NCBI GenBank assembly: GCA_964247055.1
Contig: OZ176054.1
Coordinates: 7,750,001 to 7,814,000 of the forward strand
Reading direction: 5' to 3'
Origin: Paragordius varius
Lineage: Eukaryota; Nematomorpha
DNA: 64,000 nt
Positions 28,001 through 39,310 of the stretch are shown piece after piece (position 1 is the stretch's first letter; every line of letters starts with the position of its first letter). Both the position numbers and the translations under genes were made by a program. The notes beneath the pieces were generated by a model. It had not been told where the DNA came from. It made no database searches and was given only the letters and a program-made list of their open reading frames with translations.

Positions 28001-31000
28001 TATTCCACGTATTCCCTGTTAAAAGGCAAAAATTTTAGTCCACCGTTTATTTGATGATAGCTGCTGGGTAAGGAGCTACCCGCTAAAAACTGATTTTTCA
28101 TATAACTTTGTGAACTGTTTCCGGAAAACCGGTGATCCCAATCACATCCAAATATCGAAAAAATATAATCATTAATGAATGCCCCGACAATAGCTTCGCC
28201 CTTTTTTGGAATTAGGTCCCCAGTTCGGTCCCACCCCGTGTGAAAAATGGGTTGAGTCAATTTTTTGGAGAACGTGTTGGACCATTCAATTTCAAATATG
28301 ATTTTTGTTTACTTATTTTCGATTGCGCCGAACATAGTCGAGTCACTTTTTTGATTTAGGCCCTCTTTTTACCCGCTCCCCCCTTAAAATGCCACCTTTT
28401 TCAAAAAACAAAGTCCACAAAAATATTTTTTTGATTGTATTTTTTTGCCCACGGTATGAGACTGTAAAAATTCGAGAAAGATTTTTCGTATTGCCTGTTA
28501 AAAGGCAAAAATTTTAGTCAAGCGTTTCTTTGATGATAGATGCTGAGTAAGGAGTATCTATCATATGCATAGCATGTTAAAAGATATATGGATATTAATA
28601 CATTATTTATCCTCATCTATATATTTATAAAAATGGAAAATGCTGGCTTTGTGATCTGGTACAGGAAAACCGGTAGACCCATTCAAATCCAAACTTCGAA
28701 CCCCCCTCCCCCCCAGAAGTCCGAAGGACTTCCTCGGGCTGCGTAGCAGCACGAGATTCACGCTAGTTAATATATATTTATAAAAATTAAATTTTTCTTA
28801 ATATCAAAAAGCAGTACAAAAGTGAGCGCAGTACTGGCGCAGTTTTTTTCTGAAAACCCAGTACTGCACTGCGAAAAACAGCCTATCTGGTCACATTATG
28901 ATATCCTAAGTTCTAAAATATTATTTTATATGGATAAAAATCTGAAAAAATAAAATTATTACTGAAATATTTAATTTTTCCACCTAAAAAGATTTTGAAC
29001 TAGAGTTTTAAAAGTTAAAATGAAAATGTATATATGATCTCAAAAATATAATGATCATGCGTGAAAATTATATAAAATGATAAACGTTTAAAAACTAAAT
29101 TACATAAAAATATAAAGATAGAATAACCCCAATTAAGAAACAAAAATTACGATTCTCATGTTTTTACACAATTAAATATCTTATTGGGTAGCATGCTCTT
29201 ATCATGAGTCGAACCGATAAAGAGCGTCTTTTGTTGGAACGTAGGCTTATATTGGTGGTTGATTTAGATCACACGCTAATACACACAACCACAACCTATA
29301 ATACTCCACCAATCATTATGCATGCCGTGTCTCAAAACCATAATTTGTTAGAAAGTGTTTATAATATAAATTCGTATACGCTCCCTGGGGATCCGGTGCA
29401 TGTTTGCTATCATACTAAATACCGGCCCGGCGCTATGAATTTCTTGGAAGAAATGAGTTTAGTAATTTTATTAGATTTTTCTACCATTTAGTTAGTTTTC
29501 GGATGGTCTGTCTAGGGTTTAAAAGAGTTTTTTGAACTCTAAACCATTACTTTTGGATCATCTGTATTAACTTAAAATGGTTATTGTTTTTGATTTTTGG
29601 TAGGTTATTTTTGATATGTTATTTGTTTTATATTTAATATAAAAGTATAATATATAAGTTTCAAGTATAAAATCGAACCAAAAATAAAATTATATGAATT
29701 AAAAAATTGGAATCAGAACGGAATTATTTCGTTTAATACGGTTTTCTCAGACAATCAAAAAAAAACAGAGATAATACCCTTAAACGGTTCCGGTTTCGAT
29801 ACCTGTTTAATTCTCTAACATTGGAATAAAATTGTTTGTTCTAGGCAAATTATATGAATTGCACATTTGTACATTTGGGGCTCGACCGTATGCCAACATC
29901 ATTGCAAATATTTTGGATAAAGACGGACGCTTATTTAGTCGTCGCATTCTGTCGCGGGATGAATTTGTTGATTCTACCTCAAAAACACCGAATCTCAAGT
30001 AATATACAGTATGCATTTTAATGTATGTTAAGTAATTTTATTGCCAGTCTAATAACATAAATGGTTTATCAAATGCGTAAAATACTGATCCACAAAATTA
30101 TTTCGTAGTACACATATGAAAGAGGAATGACGTGAGAATTAACATAGGCTTTAATTTGATGGATATTTTGTAATGTTAAATTTTGAGAATATTATAGCAA
30201 TTTATGTTAACATTTGAAATATTGTTTACGTATTTAGATACGGAATTTTGTGATTTTTATCTTTAATAAATTAATAAATAGTAAAATAGGTATTTAAAGA
30301 TCATTTATGTTAATTATTCCAAATTTTTAATAATTAAAATTTTTCAACATGATATATACCTGTATTAATCAAAATTGGTATTATTATTTTATATAGTTGG
30401 TAAATTAATATAACACAGGTAAATATATATTTGTGAAATTTAAGTAGATTTTAGATTTTTTGTCTTTGATGTTTTGCATTGTTAATTATAAATAATTTTT
30501 AAGTATTTCAGACATTTTAATCAGGTAAAAATTGCGGTTTTTAATAAATTTATTCAAATTTAATTTTTTTTTTGTTTTTTATTATTTGTTGTTGTTGTAG
30601 CTAAGGTCGATTCCGACTAACTGCAACATTGAAAATATAACTTGTCCATTCACTGCGATTACCGGATCTGGTGCTTAGTTCGGATATGATTGGTTGGTTT
30701 CTTTGAGGATGTTATCCATCCAACGAGTTCGTCTTCTCCCTCTTTTACGAGCACCTGTCACTTTTCCCACCATCAGTGATTTTTCAAGTGAGTTGGCTCT
30801 CATAATGTGCCCCCGAAAAAGGAGAGTTTTTGCCGTATTAAGCTGCCTAGAAGTGACATTTCTGGGTTAATTTTATTTAAAATAGTGGTTTTTGAAATTT
30901 TGTCTGTCCATTTTATTTGGAAATGTTTCCTCCAAACCCATAATTCGAAAGAATATATTTGACGTTCGTCATATTTTTTCAGTGTCCAGCTTCCCCCCCC

Positions 31001-34000
31001 CCCTCATACATGAATGTGGGGAAAACTGTAGCCTTGATTAGTCTGATTTTGCTTTTTAGTTTAATGTCATGCGACGTCCAAATTTAGTTTAATTTGAATG
31101 TGACTGCTTTTGTGATGGCAATTCTTCGCTTTATTTCTACGTAGAGTTGTTCTCACTCTTAATAATGCTACCTAAGTACGTGTAACTGTTAACTGTTTCA
31201 ATCTGATTGCCGTTGTGGATTATTGGATTAGTTTGAGCCGGGTTAATTTGCATAACTTTTGTTTTTTTAAAATTGATATTTAATCCAAATTTATTGCATT
31301 CAGTTGTAAACACTTGCAAGGCTTGCGATAATGTGTCTACACTGTCTGCGAATAAGACTGTATCATCCGCGTAGTGAACGGATGTAAGTAGGTTTCCACC
31401 TACATTAATGCCATAAGTTTCTGGGATGTTTCTTATTATGCATTCGAGGTATGCGTTAAAAAGAATTCGGGATAAAACGCATCCTTGGCGTAGGCCGACT
31501 TGTACCTTACATACCTGAGTCAGATATATCGTGAGGTGTAGATATTACAGCCGTGGAATTTAAGTAAATTGAGAATATGACGTTGATTAGATGTGTTGAT
31601 ACTCTAAGTTGTTTTAGAGCTTTTCGTAATTTATTGTGTTGGATGGAATCAAATGTTTGGAAAAATCGACAAAGCACATATGCAATTCTTTGTTGAATTC
31701 GATGTGTTTCTCGATTATCCACCTCATATTACATATCATATCTCGGCATCCTCTACCTTTTCAACAACCAGCCTGAATCGTGGATATCTCGGGGTCAAGA
31801 ATGGTATTTAGTCGAAACTGTATTATTTTTAGGAAAACTTTGGACACCTGGTTTATGAGCGCTATGGTGGGATAGTTGTCGTACAGTTCTGGATTACCTT
31901 TTTTTAATATAGGAATAATAATGGATGTGCACAAATCCTCAGGAATTTTTTCCATCTCAAATATGGTTTGAAATAATTTGGTATGTATATCGATTGGAAT
32001 ATATTTTATTATTTCAGTAGGGATGTCTCTGTGCCCCTCTGATCCGGTACTAGAGTGTTTTATCGCGAGTTCCACTTCTTCTTTCATAATAGGTGGTTCT
32101 TTTGAGTAAGTTCGTTAATAGTCTGGGCGTTATTTACATATAGTTTAGTTATGTGTTTATGCCAGAGTTTGCGAATTTCGTCTTTTTCAGTGACGATTGA
32201 GCTGTTGTCGTTTCTCATAGGTCCCTTGTAAAAAACTTTTTTGTGTGGAATAATATTGTTTGTATGGGCAAAAAGGTTTCGGTTATTTTTGGCGTCTGTT
32301 TCTGATTTTTCACATAGTTCGTCATAATACTTATTTTTTTTGTTCTCTCTTGCACTCATTATGAAATTCACTGTTTAATTGTTTGTATTCATCCCATTTG
32401 CATTTGATTTTGGAATCTCTACGTTTTTCTGCGATCTCGAAACTTTTGGTTGACTATTTTTTGTAGCCCAAACGATCTATACACATGGCGTTCCCGTGTC
32501 AAAGATACCGTAACCAAATTGACTTCATATTAGGTAATATAAAAGTTCATTTCATGTCAAATGTTTACCAGGATCGGATTGCTACAGCGACCACAACCTA
32601 TTGATCGCCAAACTCTGCATTAAATTACAACTTCCCAAAATATCCAAACCCACCAGAACAAAATTAGATTATGATACAATCGACGACAAGTTTAGCACCG
32701 CTTTATCTAATGGTTTCGAGTGTCTTGATCATAATTCCGAAAACTATCAGGATATAAACTCCTTTTGGAACGCTATGCACACAATCTGCAGAGACACAGC
32801 CGCCGAATTTATACAGCCTCTCCAACGGACTAAACAAAAGAATAAAATTGTCAACCAAAAGTCCCGAGATCGCAGAAAAACGTAGAGAATCCAAAATCAA
32901 ATGCAAATGGGATGAATTTATTATTTAACATTGTTAATTGTAATTAATTACTACATATTTTGTAAATTTTAATAAAAACAGGTAAAAATTGCGGTTTTTA
33001 ATAAATTTAGTAAAAATTTAATTTTTTTTGTTTTTTAGGATTTGCATTGTTAATTGTAATTAATTATTACATATTTTGATCATTTAAATAAATACAGGTA
33101 ATAATTGCAGTTTTTAATAAATTTAGTCAAATTTAAATTATTTTTTGTTATTTTTATTTAACGTTGTTAATTGTAATTAATTACCACATATTTATAAATA
33201 ATTTTATTTTGACCTATTATAAAGACAGGTAAAAACATTCAGATTTAAGAATTTTTCGTTTTTTCTGTATTGAATTGTTAACATTAAAATTTTCAAATAT
33301 GTTTGTTATATTAATAAATACAGGTAAAAATATTTTAGTTTAAGAAAATTATGTATTTCCAATTCGTTTTTTAGGTTTTGCATTGTTAATTATATATGTT
33401 TTTAATGTTTTTCACATACAATAATAAAGACAGGTAAAAGTCAATGTTTTTCGGTTTTATATGTAATTATAAATACCCACCAATAAAAATAATCTATATT
33501 CACATAAAACATCGCTGTATAGATGCAAAAATATATTTAAATTATAAATTTTTAGAGGTAAAGATTACTACTGATTAATCACACAAAATATACTCAACCA
33601 ATATTTTGCAATTACCCTCTATAAAATATTCAAAAGCTATGAGCAATAAGAAAATAATTTTTAATTATAGATAAATTTATTTATATATAAATGTATTATC
33701 ATAATATAGATCACAAATTAATGTTGGAAGCATGGTTTGAAATAAGCATTCTCATTAATAGGATATAGGTAATTTTAATGATTCTAATATTGATATACGA
33801 TGCGGTGTGCGTTCATGATGATCATAACTTAGATTATATTATGAGATGCCAAAAATCATTAAGAAATGTAGATAATCCTGAAAATTACAATCAACATTTT
33901 CTGGGATGATTATATCAAATAAAATATAAGATAGAAACTTTTTAGATTAGAATATTAGAAAATTAATACCTGGATTCTAGAAGTATTTTCAACATAATTT

Positions 34001-37000
34001 TAAATATTGGGGGCCAAACCATCCAAAGTTTGAAAGGGGACTAAATAAGGGTGACCTGCACCTTTAACAACTAAAATTGCAAAAAAATATTTTCTTTATG
34101 ATAAAAAATCAAAAATGATATTTTATGTTTTCAATCTCCTGGTTCTTTTATCCTAAACTAAATATAAAAAACTATTCTTCACCAAAGCAAACAATGTTAG
34201 TGTTGCCTGCTTAGTTTTGGAGTGCTTGTGCATTCTGGTGAAATCATATAAGCCTTTTCATATTTTTTTAAAATTTGGCTGTAGAACGAAAACGCAAAAA
34301 CAAATATCATTTTTGAATTTTTTATCATGAAGAAAATATTTTTTGAAATTTTAGTTGTTAAAGGTGCAGGTCAACCTTATTTAGTCCCCTTTCAAACTTT
34401 GGATATTTTACCCCCCAATATTTATAATTATGTTGAAAATACTTCTAGAATCCAGGTATTAATTTTTTTAATATTCTAATCTAATAAGTTTCTCTCTTGT
34501 ATTTTAGTTGATATAATCATCCCAGAAAATGATGTTGATTTTCAGGATTATCTACATTTCCTAGTGATTTTTTGGCATCTCATGATATTCTTAATATAAG
34601 TTGTGATCACCATGAACGCACACCGCATCGTATATCAATATTAGAATCATCAAAATTACCTATATCCTATTAATGAGAATGCTAATTTCAAACCATGCTT
34701 CCAACATTAATTTGTGATCTATATTATGATAATACATTTATATATAAATAAATTTATCTATAATTAAAAATTATTTCCTTATTGTTCATAGCTAATATCT
34801 TATTTGAAAAATATTGGTTGAGTATATTTGTGTCATTTAATTAGTAGTTATCTTTAAACCCCTAAAATTTTTAATTTTAAATATATTTTTGCATCTATAT
34901 AGCGATATTTTATGTGAATATAGATTATTTTTATTGGTGGGTATTTATAATTACATATAAAACCGAAAAACATTGACTTTTACCTGTCTTTATTATTGTA
35001 TGTGAAAAACATTAAAAACATGAATAATTAACAATGCAAAACCTAAAAAACAAATTGAAAATACATAATATTTATTAATATAACAAAAATATTTGAAAAT
35101 TTTAATATTAACAATGCAATATAAAAAAACAATAAATCCTTAAATCTGAATGTTTTTACCTCTCTTTATTATAGTATGTCAAAATAAAATTATTTATAAA
35201 TATGTGGTAATTAATTACAATTAACAATGTTAAATAAAAATAACAAAAAAATAATTAAATTTGTCTAAAAATATTAAAAACCGTAATTTTTACCTGATTA
35301 AAATGTCTGAAATACTTAATTATTAATAGTTAACATGCAAAACATCAAAGACAAAAAATCTAAAATTTACTTAAATTTTCACAAATATATATTTACCTCT
35401 ATTATTTTAATTTACCAACTATATAAAATAATAATACCAATTTTGATTAATACAGGTATTTATCATGTTGAAAAATTTTAATTATTAAATTTAATTTGGA
35501 ATTATTAACATAAATAATCTTAAATACCTATTATACTATAGTCAAAATTTAACATTACAAAATATCCATCAAATTAAAGCCTATGTTAATTCTCACGTCA
35601 ATCCTCTTTCATCTGTGTACTACAAAATAATTTTGTGGATCGGTATTTTACGCATTTGATAAACCATTTATGTTATTTGACTGGGAATAAAATTACTTAA
35701 CATACATTAAATGCATATTGTATGTCACATCATATTTTTTAATAGACAGTCTACTAAAAATTCATTATTATTATTATTAAATAAAAATATCACGGCAATC
35801 AAAAATTATATATAAAAAGGGTGTTATTATCATGCCTTTTTTTAATTAAAAAAATTTAATATTTTTTCTTTTCAAATAGTATTACACAAGAGGGTAAAAA
35901 AACACGGTTTACTGAAACAAGAGGTTAAAAAGTTTTAAACATCGTTTAAAAGGGTTTTTTGTTAAATATATTATTTTTTTCTATTTACAAATAACTTATG
36001 CCTTCAAAAAGGTCCTTGTTTCCCGTTGGCGATGATATGGTATGCATTATTGATGATCGTGAGGATGTTTGGAATTCTGCCCCTAATTTAATTCATGTAA
36101 AACCTTATCGATATTTTGAGACCATTTCAAGTGTCGAATTGGTTAATGCTATACTTAAATACCTGTGTGGAAATACACCCTACCCGTCCCCCAACAAAAC
36201 TGACCAAGCAATAGGTAGTTTTTTTATATAAAGTACCGTGATTTTTTTAGTAAATATAATTTTTAGTTAAAAATAGATTAAGAGTATTTATTGATACAGA
36301 AGAAAATGTTTGCGATTCATTTCTTAAGAAAGTAGGTTTAATATATGTATGAAGATATGTAAAATTTTCATCGACCGATTTCATGCTTTAAAAATGTTTT
36401 TTTTGCGTTTATCTTCATAATGAAATTATTATCTTTTATTAAAACACTCATATAGCAACTGTTTACAAAAGCGCAAATGATATTACTCCCGTCTATTTTA
36501 ATCTTCAACAAGATTGCCATATATTTATTCCTCAAGATAGGGAAAAACTAAATACAGAAAATGCATCAAATAATACTGATATACCGCCACAATCAGACTC
36601 AGAAGCGTTTGAAGATCATGACGATTATTTATTTTATTTAGAGGATATTTTACGGAATATACATGCTAAATTTTTCGAAATTTATGACAAAAAGAATAAG
36701 GCTAAAAAAGCAAAACTATCACTAAATAACTCGGCCGCTAACATTGATGCGACAACACCAATTAATTCCAATAAGAATGGATGCTGTATAAATGGGACGA
36801 GTGTTGATCAACCTAGTTTAAAGAAAATAAGTAATATTTTTTTTACTAATTATATATTTAATATTCTTAATATTTAGCAATTTGAATATATATATATTAT
36901 ATTAATTAAAAGTCCCTCATATGAAAAAAACGGTTCTTGCTGGTTGTCATATAGTGTTTAGCGGTATTTTCCCACGGCAGATTGCGCTCCACCAAAGTCG

Positions 37001-37857
37001 TGAAGGGAAAATGGCTTGCGCTTTGGGGGCTAAAATCGCACCCGACATTATCCCGCGAGGTTTTTATTCTCGCAATTTTATTAATTTCATTTTAACATAC
37101 CCTAATTACATATTTGTTGTTGTCATTAGTAACGACCCATTTGATTGCATCATCACGTAACACAAATAAACTCAATATGGCCAAACGATACAGTAATTGT
37201 AATGATAAAAGTATCCACATTGTAAACATTGATTGGTTACTGGCTTGTTATGAGCGCTGGGAACGTGTAAGTGAACAATTATTTCCAGTTTTGCTTACTA
37301 CGCCTCCGTCATATATTTCGCACCCATTAATCAAAGACAAAATTTCCAAAGAATCCACCAGATGTCCAGATAGTATAATTGATTTATCATCCTCTGAAGA
37401 TGATAATTTACTCGATACGGAGCAAGAAGTTTTAACTAAAGACGACAACATTGTTGATCAAAACGAGGAGGTTAAAAATTCTATTACACCGAATGAAATT
37501 ATCTGGAAACTTATTCCGTTAGATCCTATACCTCCACCTTGTATAAGGTTGGAATCGTTGCTTCAAACAAGAACGGATGATGTTACGGCACAACCCACAT
37601 TCACTTATGATAAACGGACAGGGAAACGAATAAAAACAGGATTTAGTGCAATTACTAACTATGTTAATGCACATGAAACCATGAAAATTAAATCAAAAAT
37701 AAATACAAAACTTGGATCTTACGCCAAAAATAAAAAACCAACGGAAAACAGTGTAATATCTTGTAGACTTTTACAAGACATGGAAAATGAAATTGATTCG
37801 GCTCTATTGGAAAGTGATAGCAGTAATAATTCAGAGATCGATGATGTGCTCGAATAA
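25066..37857 (+). CDS. CTDP1: FCP1, RNA polymerase II CTD phosphatase
   Basis: Dephosphorylates the Rpb1 C-terminal repeats to recycle polymerase II in the nucleus. Eight exons: 25066-25274, 25302-25452, 29192-29456, 29845-29998, 36012-36214, 36456-36830, 36913-37059 and 37130-37857, in frame throughout, 743 residues. Order: N-terminal biotinyl/lipoyl-like segment (1 to about 75), a Cys cluster CSHPTLLKGMCAICG, and the phosphatase signature DLDHT (residues 144-148; DxDxT, with the first Asp as the expected nucleophile). Then come CTFGARPYA, SRRILSRDE and CIIDDREDVW. A BRCT domain (about 455-545, VLAGCHIVFSGIFPR to WLLACYERW) and an acidic tail follow. All key residues are present. Intron 1 is only 27 nt, intron 2 is 3.7 kb and intron 4 is 6.0 kb, the last filled by a palindromic element. 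The protein is shorter than human CTDP1 (961 residues). Confidence 0.95.
26370..27122. mobile_element. hAT-type non-autonomous element with perfect 8-bp duplication
   Basis: A 753-bp element in FCP1 intron 2. The ends are AAGGGTTTGGAACCGG and CCGGTTCCAAGCCCTG, with several internal GGAACCGG/CCGGTTCC motifs. It is flanked by identical 8-mers CTAAAAGG (26362-26369 and 27123-27130). No transposase was seen. Confidence 0.85.
27562..28766 (+). mobile_element. Helitron-like non-autonomous sequence, partly tandem
   Basis: A start of the form A|TCTATATATTTATAAAAATGG occurs at 27562 and again at 28616. The 3' end is a strong hairpin (CTCG-GGCTGC-GTA-GCAGC-A-CGAG, about 28734-28756), then a short spacer, then CTAG at 28763-28766 followed by T. 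A 5' TC, a 3' hairpin plus CTRR, and insertion between A and T are Helitron hallmarks. The interior contains a ~480-bp tandem duplication (about 27600-28080 and 28100-28560). The 151-bp unit 28616-28766 looks complete on its own. No Rep/helicase frame was seen. Confidence 0.7.
31130..32420 (-). pseudogene. Reverse transcriptase fragment of the LINE
   Basis: Recognisable RT blocks in order: TEIIKYIPIDIHTKLFQ, a PIILKKGNPELYDNY-like region reading IPILKKGNPELYDNYPTIAL, then LRQGCVLSRILFN, then the catalytic YADDTVLFADS (near 31345-31380), then FKKTKVMQINP and YTYLGSII. The frame is broken at least around 31500 and 31720-31760, so it is inactive. The blocks fit an APE-type LINE, most like RTE/CR1-group enzymes; the clade call is tentative. 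Confidence 0.85.
32465..32916 (+). pseudogene. Endonuclease C-terminal fragment of the LINE (inverted)
   Basis: Reads on the plus strand as TWRSR, then RYRNQIDFILGN in a shifted frame, then SDCYSDHNLLIAKL and KISKPTRTKLDY. The SDHN block is the conserved C-terminal motif of AP-type LINE endonucleases. At least two frameshifts are present. It is the 5' part of the same element copy as the RT fragment, inverted. Confidence 0.8.
32970..33450 (+). repeat. Degenerate ~110-bp tandem units with CAGGTAAAA
   Basis: Within the left arm of the palindromic element, a unit containing ACAGGTAAAAATTGCGG and TTTTTAATAAATTTA recurs (near 30523, 32979, 33096, 33226, 33321 and 33430). The right arm carries the inverse copies. 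The unit also holds GCATTGTTAATTGTAATTAA. Confidence 0.6.
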
Positions 37858-39310
37858 ATGCACACTTTGCAATTTTGATGATCGGTCGGAAAAATATAGT
37901 TCAATATGTATTATGCAGTTAATTAGAATAGCACTATCTGTAAATAAATGTACATGTTAGTTTGTTTTGGTATAGGAGTTTACATGCTGCCCTTCGCGAC
38001 ACTTTTTGTTACTAGGGAAAAATTTTAAAAAGTCTATGTATAAAATCTTGGTAAATTAAATAAAATTTCCGTTATTTTTTAAGTATTCTGTCTTAATTTG
38101 CTTAGGAAAATAATATTTACTTCACTTTCTCAAACATCATTTATTTTTCCGTATAATTGAAATAATTTTAAACCATGAAATATTATCGATTGTATTTAAG
38201 TACAATCGGCTCATTGAGTTTATTTTAAATGAGGCTCGACAATCTTCACATCCAAAAATGCGGCTTGTGATACCATGACCCCTCGTTTAGATGTTTATGA
38301 TGTAAAAAAGTTATATAATTCAGAATTTGGTATGGATTTATGTTGTGTAAAATCATAAATAACCGAATTAGCTTTTTGTTTGCTTATAAAATAATTCATT
38401 AGTTGTTTTCTTAAAATCCTTTGAATAAAATTTTAATTTGAATTATTTAATGTTGCAGCTTAGCCAAAAAATGGATATTTTCAAATAGAAGCTAGTTTTT
38501 GTATTTCAGTTTTCGGGCAAATTTAACGACTTTAATTATCACCTCGCTATTTAATACTTTTCTACTAATCGATAGTAATCAGTAAAAAAAATTAATTGGT
38601 GTAAATTGCTTAAAATTTATCACATATATATTATACATTTAATTCTCTAAATAAAACTATTAAATATGGTTTCATTAAAGGCTCCAAAAATATAAGGGCG
38701 ACGTAAGAAAATATTTCACGTTCCCTAACGCATTATTTGCAAATCTGAGTTTTCAATGATTAAATAAAATACAATATATTACAGTTGGTTTAAAAAATAA
38801 TTAAAAACAAACACACCTCTAATAAATATTTTAAAAACAATAAATTATATATAAGATTAATTATGTAACCATTTATTCATTGATGCGGATAATATTGTTA
38901 ATTTTAAATGAGCATTGATACTGTTTATAGGCATCAAATATAGTGATAGCCGACCAAAATTTCCGATAATCCCTCAAAATAAAACTGATGTTTACTTGTT
39001 GAATATTTTTATAGTACATGTTTTGTTGGTGGTTTCATATTCTAAAATTTCAAACCATATAGATGCCCCGAGTTCTCCATAAAACTCTTCTAATGCAGTA
39101 TTAAATATATCATCAATTTTATTTTTGGTTAATTTAATATTTGAATCACAAATGCTAAATATTATTTAAAATTTTTACATAGAAAATTCAATTTTAAAAA
39201 ATTCACTCACAGTTTCACCTGGCATGTCTCATACTGTTATTGAGTTCCATGCTGAAATTAAATTGTTTTACTGTTTTAAATTTACGCATTAAAATATTCC
39301 ATATATTTTT
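37858..39310. other. Intergenic region between FCP1 and the GPCR
   Basis: AT-rich with no recognised exon or element. A possible AATAAA for FCP1 is at about 37943. Confidence 0.5.

Larger units (their letters stand above)
30588..32916 (-). mobile_element. LINE retrotransposon with 5' inversion (APE/RTE-like)
   Basis: Inserted in the left arm of the palindromic element with 10-bp target duplications TTTATTATTT (30578-30587 and 32917-32926). The minus-strand part (30588 to about 32460) carries reverse transcriptase sequence and ends in a CAACAACAACAA-type tail. The outer part (about 32465-32916) is inverted and carries the end of the AP endonuclease. About 70 bp (coding around SQPK...KWDE) occur in both parts in opposite orientation. 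This arrangement is the product expected from twin priming. Confidence 0.85.
30005..35722. mobile_element. Giant palindromic element filling FCP1 intron 4
   Basis: Left arm 30005 to about 34123, right arm about 34302-35722, spacer about 180 bp. The two tips, each read inward, are TACAGTATGCATTTTAATG and TACAATATGCATTTAATG, with TA at each edge. Long near-identical inverted blocks occur throughout, for example around 30060-30180 and 35545-35690. The left arm is longer because a LINE (30588-32916) inserted into it. The tips resemble those of the family A MITEs (TACAGTATG...TTTTAATG), suggesting Tc1/mariner-type mobilisation. No transposase was found. Confidence 0.8.

Noticed and set aside
27571-28260. 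Several overlapping minus-strand frames with similar translations
   Set aside because: They arise from the tandem duplication inside the Helitron-like sequence. There is no ATG context and the frame is inconsistent.
37248-37904. Minus-strand frames opposite the last FCP1 exon
   Set aside because: Shadows of the BRCT/acidic-tail coding sequence.
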